Shown: positions 45,444 to 53,474 of the stretch, piece by piece | How the letters are laid out: each line of letters begins with the position of its first letter | Numbering within the stretch: position 1 is the stretch's first letter | Assembly (NCBI RefSeq): GCF_900176515.1 | Contig: NZ_FWXV01000006.1 | Span: forward strand, 1 to 64,000 | Direction: 5' to 3' | DNA from: Kibdelosporangium aridum | GTDB lineage: Bacteria > Actinomycetota > Actinomycetes > Mycobacteriales > Pseudonocardiaceae | DNA: 64,000 nt | Program-made: the position numbers and the translations under genes | The notes under the pieces: generated by a model | Told to the model about the DNA's origin: nothing | Databases searched by the model: none | The model's input: only the letters and a program-made list of their open reading frames with translations

Positions 45444-48400
45444 TTGGAACGGTCCCTGTTACGGTCCAGACCCGCTAGAAGTCTGACCGCTGTCGCGATC
45501 GCCGGGCTGGCGGTCGCACTCATGCCGGTGCTGGGCACGACGGCACCCGCGGCACCGAACAACCCGTGGACCAAAGCAGATCCGGGTTTGACGGCCGCAA
45601 GGTCGGCGAAGCAGGCCGACATCAGGACATCCAAGTTCGCGGGGTTCACCCTCGACCGGTCGTTGATGCGGGGCGAGCTGGGGAAGGCGTCGCTGGCATC
45701 TGGGACACAGGAAGTGCTGCTGCCTACTCCCGGGGGCACGTTCCAGCGGTTCGCGCTGGAAGACACCCCGGTGATGGAAGAGGGCCTGGCGGCCGCGCAT
45801 CCGGAGATCAAGACTTACGCAGGCCGCGGCATCGACGACCCGACCGCTTCGGTTCGTGCCGATCTGACGCCACTGGGGTTCCACGCTTCGGTTCGTTCCG
45901 AGAGCGGCTCGTGGTTCATCGACCCTTATTTCAAGGGCGACTATTCGAGCGATGACAGCCTTTACGCCAGTTACTACGGCCACGACTTGCAGAACCCGGC
46001 TGGCCCGCTGCAGGACAAGGCGTTGCTGGGCAAGGCGCCGGAAATCAAGGAGCTGGCTTCCAAGGACACCGTGAAGCTGCGGACCTATCGGCTCGCGCTG
46101 ATCACCGATCCGTCGTACGCGAACTACTTCGGCGCGGAGAACGTCACCGCGGCGAAGGTGACGCTGGTCAACCGGATCACGCACATCTACGAGGACGAGA
46201 CCGCCATCCGGCTGGTGTTGATCAACGACACCGACAAGACGAACCTGAACACGCCCGCGCAGGCGACCGAGCCGAACGGCCCGTGTGGTGCGGCGCCGTG
46301 CTTCAAGCCAGAAGAGCTGCAGGGCTGCGACATCCCGACGATCTTCGCGGTCGGTCCCGCGTTGAGCCAGCTCGTGGGTGCCGACAAGTACGACGTCGGG
46401 CACATCGGCTTCGGTCTTGCCGGTGGTGGCGTCGCATGGCTCGGTGGTGTTGGTGGTCCGTACAAGGCCGTCGGCTGCACGGGCGTGCCAACGCCTGTCG
46501 GTGACTTCTTCGCCGTCGACTACGTGGCGCACGAGCTTGGCCACCAGTTCGCGGGCAACCACACGTTCAACGGGACCGTGCACAACTGCTCCGGCGGCAA
46601 CCGCGAGCCGAGCACGTCGGTGGAGCCGGGCAGCGGTTCGTCGATCATGGCGTACGCGGGTATCTGCCGTCAGGACAACCTGCAGCCGCACAGCGACCCG
46701 TACTGGTCGCACCAGAGCTACACCGAGATCACGTCGTACACCACGGCGGATCTGCCCAACGTCAACGAAGTCCAGGAAGTGTCGCTGCGCGGGTTCGGCA
46801 CCGGCGACTCCTTCACCCTTACGTTCCAGGGCAAGACCTCGGAGCCGATCGTGCACGGCGTGAACTACACGCCGGAGGGCGTCAAAGCCGCGGTGGAGAG
46901 CATCACCGGTGCCACGGTGACCGTCGCGGGTCTCGGCAACGATCCGGACTACCGGCCGATGCCGTTCGACGAGACCGGTTTCCAGGTCACGTTCGGCGGC
47001 GCGCTCGAGGGCAAGAACGTCGAGTCCTTGACGGTGAACGGGGTGACCGGGTTCGCCGGTGAGTCGGTGAAGGGCGGCCCGCAGAACAACAAGGGCTGGA
47101 AGATCCGCGACACCCGTAACCACCCGCCTGTGGTGAACGCGCCTGCCTCGTACACGATCCCGGCGCGGACTCCGTTCGCGTTGACCGGAACCGCGAAGGA
47201 CGCTGACCGCGATGTCGTGACCTACATGTGGGAGCAGAACGACCGCGGCGCGGCGACCGGCACCGCACTGACGAACAACGTCAAGAAGGACGGCCCGCTG
47301 TTCCGCCAGTTCGGCACGTCGGCGCTGGTCAGCACCGAGGACAGCTTGAAGTACTACTCGCCGGGGCAGAACGCGGTGAACCGCAACCCCACGCGGGTCT
47401 TCCCGGACATGGACCAGATCCTGGCGAACAACACCAACGCCAAGACCGGTGCGTGCCCGCCGGTGCCGCCGCCACCGACGCCGACGACCCCAGTGCCTCA
47501 GCCGCTGGTCGACTGCTATTCGGAGTTCCTGCCCACGGCGGACTGGGTCGGCATCGGCAACGACCGGACCATGCACTTCCGCCTGACCGCACGTGACGCC
47601 AAACAAGGCGGCGGTGGGATCGGATTCGACGACACCGCGCTGACGATCGCGCCCAGCGCCGGTCCGTTCCTGGTGACGTCGCAGGGTGCTGCCGGTGCGC
47701 TGGCCGGAGGTTCGAAGCAGACGATCACGTGGGATGTGGCCGGCACCAATGCCGCGCCGGTCAACGCGAAGAACGTGAAGATCTCGCTGTCCACCGACGG
47801 CGGCAAGACCTTCCCGCACGTGCTCGCCCGCAGCACGCCGAACGACGGCAGCGAGCAGGTGCGGCTGACCGACGAGGCGACGACCAAGGCGCGGATCAAG
47901 ATCGAGGCGGTCGGGAACGTCTTCTTCGACGTCAGCGACGCCGATTTCACGATCAACGCCTCGCCGCGGGTGACCAGCCCGCAGAACATCGCTGTCCAGT
48001 ACAGCGACGCTCTCGCGCCGGTCACGATCACCGCCGAGGACCCGGACAGCAAGGGGGCGGCGCTGACCGCTGCCGTCACCGGCCTGCCCGAAGGGCTTTC
48101 GGTGGCTGAGGGCACGGCCGCGGACAACAAGCGGACGTGGACGATTTCCGGGACCACCAAGGCGAAAGCCGGTGACTACCCGGTCGCGTTCACGGTCACC
48201 GACGACACCGGTGTGGCGAGCACGCTCACCGTGCCGATCAAGGTGAAGCCGGAGGACGTCGAGGTCACGTACACCGGAGATTCGTTGGTGTACGGCGATT
48301 CCGTGCTGTTCCGGGCGACTGCCCGGGACAACACCGACGCCACTCCTGGCGACATCAAGACCGCGAACGTGACGTTCTCGGCCGGTGGCAAGGCCTTGTG

Positions 48401-48980
48401 CACCGCGACCATCGGTCTGCTTGGGACTGGTGCGTCCGACGGGTCGGGTAGCTGCGTCGGCAAGCTGCCGGCCGGCGTGACCTCTGTAACCGTTGCGGCG
48501 GGCGGGAACTACGCGGCCAGTGCGACCGCTTCAGTGGAGACACAGGCTTCGCAGAAGCGGACCGTGCTCGCCGCCGGTGTGATCACCGCGACCAAGTCGG
48601 CCGGAACGTACAAGGCCGATCATGGCACGCCGGTCAACGTCACGGCGTTGCTGGTGCACAACGACGCCAAGACGAAAGGCCTGAGCACGCTGAAGTTCCG
48701 CTCGGGTGGCCGTGAGTACGTCGCGTTCGGCAACGGCGTCGAGTCCTTCGGGGCGAAGACGTCCGGTTCGCTCGACGTGCGCACGAAGGTTCTGCTCAGC
48801 GACGTGACCAGCGGCCAGGCGATGTTCGTCGCGGCGAACGTCACGCTGCGGGTGACGCAGACCGGGCGCAACGTCTCGGTGACCCTGCTGCAGGGCGACA
48901 AACTGTTGTTCTCGTCCGACTGGACGGGCGCGAAGACGCAGGAAATCCCGCTGGCGACCGGTGGATTCCTGATCGCATAA
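45444..48980 (+). CDS. Secreted reprolysin-like zinc metalloprotease (copy 1)
   Basis: 1178 residues from a TTG six bases after AGGAGG. Signal peptide to about residue 35 (VAIAGLAVALMPVLGTTAPA), a propeptide-like region, then a metzincin catalytic domain with zinc motif HELGHQFAGNH at 363 and Met-turn SSIMAYAG near 400. The usual metzincin glycine (third position before the last His) is Ala here. Downstream come a beta-rich domain with GDSFTLTFQGK, a PPVVNAPASY segment, two immunoglobulin-like or putative Ig domains (YSDALAPVTITAEDPDS, TYTGDSLVYGDS) and a final beta domain. The gene is tandemly duplicated. Likely an extracellular protease; the substrate is unknown. Confidence 0.87.
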   Translation: MERSLLRSRPARSLTAVAIAGLAVALMPVLGTTAPAAPNNPWTKADPGLTAARSAKQADIRTSKFAGFTLDRSLMRGELGKASLASGTQEVLLPTPGGTFQRFALEDTPVMEEGLAAAHPEIKTYAGRGIDDPTASVRADLTPLGFHASVRSESGSWFIDPYFKGDYSSDDSLYASYYGHDLQNPAGPLQDKALLGKAPEIKELASKDTVKLRTYRLALITDPSYANYFGAENVTAAKVTLVNRITHIYEDETAIRLVLINDTDKTNLNTPAQATEPNGPCGAAPCFKPEELQGCDIPTIFAVGPALSQLVGADKYDVGHIGFGLAGGGVAWLGGVGGPYKAVGCTGVPTPVGDFFAVDYVAHELGHQFAGNHTFNGTVHNCSGGNREPSTSVEPGSGSSIMAYAGICRQDNLQPHSDPYWSHQSYTEITSYTTADLPNVNEVQEVSLRGFGTGDSFTLTFQGKTSEPIVHGVNYTPEGVKAAVESITGATVTVAGLGNDPDYRPMPFDETGFQVTFGGALEGKNVESLTVNGVTGFAGESVKGGPQNNKGWKIRDTRNHPPVVNAPASYTIPARTPFALTGTAKDADRDVVTYMWEQNDRGAATGTALTNNVKKDGPLFRQFGTSALVSTEDSLKYYSPGQNAVNRNPTRVFPDMDQILANNTNAKTGACPPVPPPPTPTTPVPQPLVDCYSEFLPTADWVGIGNDRTMHFRLTARDAKQGGGGIGFDDTALTIAPSAGPFLVTSQGAAGALAGGSKQTITWDVAGTNAAPVNAKNVKISLSTDGGKTFPHVLARSTPNDGSEQVRLTDEATTKARIKIEAVGNVFFDVSDADFTINASPRVTSPQNIAVQYSDALAPVTITAEDPDSKGAALTAAVTGLPEGLSVAEGTAADNKRTWTISGTTKAKAGDYPVAFTVTDDTGVASTLTVPIKVKPEDVEVTYTGDSLVYGDSVLFRATARDNTDATPGDIKTANVTFSAGGKALCTATIGLLGTGASDGSGSCVGKLPAGVTSVTVAAGGNYAASATASVETQASQKRTVLAAGVITATKSAGTYKADHGTPVNVTALLVHNDAKTKGLSTLKFRSGGREYVAFGNGVESFGAKTSGSLDVRTKVLLSDVTSGQAMFVAANVTLRVTQTGRNVSVTLLQGDKLLFSSDWTGAKTQEIPLATGGFLIA

Positions 48981-48987
48981 CCCATTC

Positions 48988-49028
48988 ACCTCGTGGGTGG
49001 TCACCGCGCTGGTGACCACCCACGAGGT
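48988..49028 (+). terminator. Terminator between the protease genes
   Basis: An 18-bp stem (ACCTCGTGGGTGGTCACC and its complement) with loop GCGCT is followed by TTTTC, a good intrinsic terminator. The ribosome binding site of the next gene starts immediately after it. Confidence 0.85.
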
Positions 49029-49047
49029 TTTTCAAGGAGATAGTCAC

Positions 49048-52000
49048 TTGGCGAGATCCTCGTTACCCACACGTGGCCGCAGTCTGGCCGCGCTCGCGAT
49101 CGCGGGTATGTCACTCGCGCTCTTGCCGGTGTTCGGCACGGTCGCACCGGCGGAGTCGGAAAACCCTTGGACCAAGGTCGAAGGCAATCCGGTCGCGGCT
49201 AGATCGGCGAGACAGGCCGACATCCGGACGGACAAGTTCGCCGGGTTCACCCTGGACCGCGACGCGATGCAGGCAGACCTGTCGCTCGCGCCCCGCGCGG
49301 CCACAGCGGGCAAACAAGTCCTGCTGCCGACGCCGGAAGGCACCTTCGAGCGGTTCGCACTCCTCGACGCGCCGGTGATGGAGGAGAAGCTCGCCGCAGC
49401 CCACCCGGAGATCAAGACCTACTCCGGCAGGGGAATCGACGACCCGACCGCGACCGTACGCGCAGACCTGACGCCACTGGGGTTCCACGCTTCTGTGCGG
49501 TCGAAGCGCGGTCAGTACTACGTCGACCCGTACTACCACAAGGATCAGAGCCTCTACGCCAGCTACTACGGCCACAACCTGCGTAACGACGCCGGGCCGC
49601 TGGTGGAGAACGAGGAGATCGAAGAGGTCCTGCAGGACGCCCTTCCCACGGACGCAGGCCCAATCGTCAAGCTCCGGACCTACCGCCTCGCGCTCGTCAC
49701 GGATCCCTCGTACGCCAACTACTTCGGCGCCGAGAACGTGACCGCCGCGAAGGTGACGCTGGTCAACCGAGTCGCTCAGATCTACGAGGACGAGACCGCG
49801 ATCCGTCTTGTCCTGATCAACGACACGGACAAGACCAACCTGAACACGCCGGCCCAGGCGACTGGTGCGAACGGTCCGTGTGGTGCGGCGCCGTGCTTCA
49901 CCACGACCCAGCTCGCTGGCTGCAGCAGCACCTTGTTGAACCGCAACCAGATCGTGCTCGGCCAGCTGGTCGGCGCGGGCAACTACGACGTGGGGCACAT
50001 CGGCCTCGGTCTGGACGGCGGCGGCGTCGCCGGTCTCGGCGTGGTCGGCGGCAGCGGCAAGGCCCGTGGTTGCACCGGTTTGCCGACGCCGGTCGGTGAC
50101 TTCTTCGCCGTGGACTACGTGGCGCACGAGCTCGGCCACCAGTTCGCGGGCAACCACACGTTCAACGGCACCCAGGGCTCCTGCTCAGGTGCGAACCGCA
50201 GCGCCGCCAACTCCTACGAGCCGGGTAGTGGTTCGTCGATCATGGCGTACGCCGGTATCTGCGCGCAGGACAACCTGCAGCCGCACTCGGATCCGTACTG
50301 GTCGCAGCGCAGCTTCACCGAGATCTCCACGTTCATCTCGACCCCGCGGGCGGCGATCAACGAGGTGCAGAACGTCGGCCTGCGTGAGTTCGACGGCACC
50401 GACTCGTTCACCTTGTCCTACAACGGCCAGGCTTCCGCGCCGATCGTGCGTGGCACCAACTACACCGCCGCCGGGATCAAGGCCGCGATCGAGGGCATCC
50501 AGGGCTGGCCGGCGGGCGCGACCGTGACGGTGTCCGGCTTCGGCGGGTCGCTGTTCAACGACACCGGCTTCCAGGTGACCTTCCAAAGTGGACCGGTTGC
50601 CGCGGTTGACGTTCCGGCGCTCGGGTTCACCGGTACCGGAACCAGCGCGGTGGTCGGTGAGACTGTGGACGGTGGTCCGCAGGAGAACACCGGGTTCAAG
50701 GTCGAGGACACCACCAACCACGCTCCGGTCGTGACCACGGCGCCGCAGTACACGATCCCGTTGCGCACACCGTTCTCCTTGACCGGCAGCGCGACCGACG
50801 CCGACGGCGACAAGCTCACCTACCTGTGGGAGCAGAACGACCGTGGCGGCAGCGCGGGCACGGGCCTGGTGAACAACGTCAAGACGAACGGTCCGCTGTT
50901 CCGCCAGTTCGGTACCGCGGCGATCGTCAGCGACGAGGACAGCCTGAAGTACCACTCGCCCGGCCAGAACGCCGTGAACGACAACCCGACGCGCGTCTTC
51001 CCGGACATGCTGCAGGTGTCGCTGAACAACACCAACGCCGAAGCGGGTACCTGCCCGGCCGCACCGGCTCCGCCAGCGGTTGTCCCAGCCGCTGTGGTCG
51101 ACTGCTACTCGGAGTTCCTGCCGACGGCGGACTGGGTTGGCTTCAACAACGACCGCACGCTGCACTTCCGTCTGACCGCTCGGGACTACCGCGCGGGTGG
51201 CGGTGGCGTCGGCAGCGCCGACACCGCTCTGGTGCTGGCGCCGAACACCGGCCCGTTCCTGGTGACCTCGCAGGGCGCCAACGTGACCTACCCGGGTGGT
51301 TCGGCGCAGGAGATCACGTGGGACGTGGCGGGCACGAACGCCGCACCGATCAACGCCACCGACGTGAAGATCTCGCTGTCCACCGACGGCGGCGTGACCT
51401 TCCCGCACGTGTTGTCTGAGCGCACGGCCAACGACGGCAGCGAGACCGTCAGCCTGCCGGATGTGGCGACCCAGAAGGCCCGGATCAAGATCGAGGCGGT
51501 CGGCAACGTCTTCTTCGACCTGAACAACGCCGACTTCACCATCCTCGGCGCGCCGAAGATCGCCAGCCCGTCTGGTGCTTCGGTGCAGTACAGCGACGCG
51601 GCCTCGTTCCCGGTGACCGCGACCGACCCGGACAGCCCGGTGGAGGGCCTGACCGCGACCGCTGCGGGCCTGCCCGCTGGTTTGTCGCTGACCCAGGCCG
51701 GACCTGGCTCATGGACCGTCTCGGGGACGGCCACGGCCGCACCCGGTGACTACCAGGTGTCCGTCTCGGTGACGGATCAGACTGGTGTCGTTGGGAAGTC
51801 CGCGTTCGCGATCAAGGTCGCACCCGAGGACGCCGCTGTGACCTACACCGGAGACTCCATGGTGGACGGCGGAACCGTGCAGTTGCGCGCGACCGTCCAG
51901 GACAACACGGACGCCACGCCCGGCGATGTCCTAAGTGGAACGTTGACGTTCACCGCAGGCGACCAGACACTCTGCACGGCCGCTTTGGCCCTGCTGGGCA

Positions 52001-52551
52001 CTGGCCCCACGGATGCTTCCGGCAACTGCACGGCCACCTTGCCGGCCGGTGTGCACGAGGTGACAGCTTCGGTCGGTGGCAACTACACGGGAAAAGCACC
52101 TGGGCGGGTTGAGGTCACCAACTCGCAGAACCGTCTGGTGATCGGTGACGGCTCGGTGCCGCTGAGCAAGGCCTACGGCGCCGACAACGGGTCCAAAGCG
52201 GACTTCACACTGGCGGTGGCGCACTTCAAAGGGCAGTCCTCCGGGGCAAGCCTGGTGACGTTCACCTCCGGCGGCAAGAAGTACCAGATCCGCAGCATCC
52301 GCGTCGACTCGTTCGGCTCGAACGCCACGGGTGCGATCGACATGCGCAGCCGCGCCGACCTGGTCGACGTGACGGACCACTGGCGGCCGAAGACCGTGGC
52401 CACCGGCCTGACCCTGCGGGTGACCGGCAAGGTCAAGGACGGCCTGGCGTTCACGCTCATCGACGGCTCGAAGCTGGTCTTCTCCACCGCGTGGACCGGT
52501 GCGTCGACCGCCGTGACCAAGCTGGCCCGCGGCTCCCTCGTGGTGCTGTAA
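49048..52551 (+). CDS. Secreted reprolysin-like zinc metalloprotease (copy 2)
   Basis: 1167 residues from a TTG seven bases after AAGGAGA; the frame is open slightly further upstream but that part lies inside the terminator. It is colinear and highly similar to the preceding gene: signal peptide (LAIAGMSLALLPVFGTVAPA), zinc motif HELGHQFAGNH at 360, Met-turn SSIMAYAG, TFNG after the zinc site, and the same Ig-like C-terminal domains (YSDAASFPVTATDPDS, TYTGDSMVDGG). The extreme C-terminal domain is more diverged than the catalytic core, which may indicate different targeting. Confidence 0.87.
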   Translation: MARSSLPTRGRSLAALAIAGMSLALLPVFGTVAPAESENPWTKVEGNPVAARSARQADIRTDKFAGFTLDRDAMQADLSLAPRAATAGKQVLLPTPEGTFERFALLDAPVMEEKLAAAHPEIKTYSGRGIDDPTATVRADLTPLGFHASVRSKRGQYYVDPYYHKDQSLYASYYGHNLRNDAGPLVENEEIEEVLQDALPTDAGPIVKLRTYRLALVTDPSYANYFGAENVTAAKVTLVNRVAQIYEDETAIRLVLINDTDKTNLNTPAQATGANGPCGAAPCFTTTQLAGCSSTLLNRNQIVLGQLVGAGNYDVGHIGLGLDGGGVAGLGVVGGSGKARGCTGLPTPVGDFFAVDYVAHELGHQFAGNHTFNGTQGSCSGANRSAANSYEPGSGSSIMAYAGICAQDNLQPHSDPYWSQRSFTEISTFISTPRAAINEVQNVGLREFDGTDSFTLSYNGQASAPIVRGTNYTAAGIKAAIEGIQGWPAGATVTVSGFGGSLFNDTGFQVTFQSGPVAAVDVPALGFTGTGTSAVVGETVDGGPQENTGFKVEDTTNHAPVVTTAPQYTIPLRTPFSLTGSATDADGDKLTYLWEQNDRGGSAGTGLVNNVKTNGPLFRQFGTAAIVSDEDSLKYHSPGQNAVNDNPTRVFPDMLQVSLNNTNAEAGTCPAAPAPPAVVPAAVVDCYSEFLPTADWVGFNNDRTLHFRLTARDYRAGGGGVGSADTALVLAPNTGPFLVTSQGANVTYPGGSAQEITWDVAGTNAAPINATDVKISLSTDGGVTFPHVLSERTANDGSETVSLPDVATQKARIKIEAVGNVFFDLNNADFTILGAPKIASPSGASVQYSDAASFPVTATDPDSPVEGLTATAAGLPAGLSLTQAGPGSWTVSGTATAAPGDYQVSVSVTDQTGVVGKSAFAIKVAPEDAAVTYTGDSMVDGGTVQLRATVQDNTDATPGDVLSGTLTFTAGDQTLCTAALALLGTGPTDASGNCTATLPAGVHEVTASVGGNYTGKAPGRVEVTNSQNRLVIGDGSVPLSKAYGADNGSKADFTLAVAHFKGQSSGASLVTFTSGGKKYQIRSIRVDSFGSNATGAIDMRSRADLVDVTDHWRPKTVATGLTLRVTGKVKDGLAFTLIDGSKLVFSTAWTGASTAVTKLARGSLVVL

Positions 52552-52564
52552 GCCCTGTTCAAGG

Positions 52565-52590
52565 AAGGCCCCCGGTCCGCCGGGGGCCTT
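52565..52590. terminator. Bidirectional terminator
   Basis: AAGGCCCCCGG pairs with CCGGGGGCCTT around loop TCCG, between the second protease gene and the convergent hydrolase gene, which ends 3 bases later. Short T- and A-rich flanks suit both directions. Confidence 0.8.
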
Positions 52591-52592
52591 TC

Positions 52593-53414
52593 TCATGCCA
52601 GCAGGTCGCGCAATGCCTTGATCACCTCGGCCGGGGACTCCTCGGCCATGAAGTGCCCGGAGTTGACGGTGATGTGGGTGAGCTCAGGCGCCCACTTCTG
52701 CCAGCGGGCCTTCGCGTCGTAGCTCAGCGCGGCACCCCAGTCCTGCTGCATGACCGTGACCGGCATCTTCAGCGTCTTGCCCAGGTCCTGTGTGTCGTGC
52801 TCGATGTCCACTGTGGCTGTTGCCCGGTAGTCCGCGACGATGGATTCGACCGCGTCCCTGGAGGCTTTGAGGTAGGCCTCGCGGATGTCCTCCGGGAACG
52901 GGCTGTTGGACCACGCGTCGAGGAAGTAGCCGAAGAACGCGTCCGGTGCCGCGTTGATCATCTGCTCGGGCAGGCCGGGTGGCTGGGCCATCAGGTACAG
53001 GTGGAAGCCGACGGCCGCGTTGGCGCCGTGCAGCACGTCCCACATGTCCAGCGTGGGCAGGATGTCGAGCATGGCCAGGTGGGTGACGGTGTCCGGGTGG
53101 TCGAGACCGGCCCGGAAGGCGACGTGTGCCCCGCGGTCGTGTCCGGCCAGAGCGAACTTCTCGAAGCCAAGGTGGCGGGCGACCTCGACGATGTCCTGAG
53201 CCATCGTGCGCTTGTCGTAGCCGGTCTTGGGCTTGTCGCTGTCGCCGTATCCGCGCAGGTCAGGGCAGATGACGGTGTGGTCGGCGGCCAGGTCGGCGGC
53301 GACGTGCCGCCACATCAGGTGGGTCTGTGGGAAGCCGTGCAGCAGGACGATCGGGCTGCCGGAGCCCTGGACCGCCACGTTCAACTCGACGCCTTCGGCG
53401 ACTGGAATCTTCAT
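52593..53414 (-). CDS. Alpha/beta hydrolase, haloacetate dehalogenase/epoxide hydrolase type
   Basis: 273 residues from the ATG in MKIPVAEGVE; the frame is open far upstream but only as antisense of the regulator gene. The nucleophile elbow is GHDRG with Asp93, not Ser; Asp117 and His254 (NSGHFMAEE) complete the triad. HGFPQTHLMWRHV and DLRGYGDSDKP are typical of haloacetate dehalogenases and epoxide hydrolases. As I recall fluoroacetate dehalogenase, its two arginines after the nucleophile and the His-Trp-Tyr halide pocket are only partly kept here (R94, H138, Y196 present; the second Arg and the Trp are not), so dehalogenation is uncertain. Confidence 0.8.
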   Translation of the reverse strand: MKIPVAEGVELNVAVQGSGSPIVLLHGFPQTHLMWRHVAADLAADHTVICPDLRGYGDSDKPKTGYDKRTMAQDIVEVARHLGFEKFALAGHDRGAHVAFRAGLDHPDTVTHLAMLDILPTLDMWDVLHGANAAVGFHLYLMAQPPGLPEQMINAAPDAFFGYFLDAWSNSPFPEDIREAYLKASRDAVESIVADYRATATVDIEHDTQDLGKTLKMPVTVMQQDWGAALSYDAKARWQKWAPELTHITVNSGHFMAEESPAEVIKALRDLLA

Positions 53415-53441
53415 GGCACCAGCGTGCGCGCGGTCAATCAG

Positions 53442-53461
53442 CAGCGGATCAGCGTCCGCTG
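53442..53461. promoter_or_regulatory. Inverted repeat in the hydrolase/regulator divergent promoter
   Basis: CAGCGGA and TCCGCTG are separated by 6 bases, directly upstream of the TACAGT hexamer (53464-53469) of the regulator gene and 28 bases from the hydrolase start. A plausible operator. Confidence 0.4.
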
Positions 53462-53474
53462 AGTACAGTGCTGA

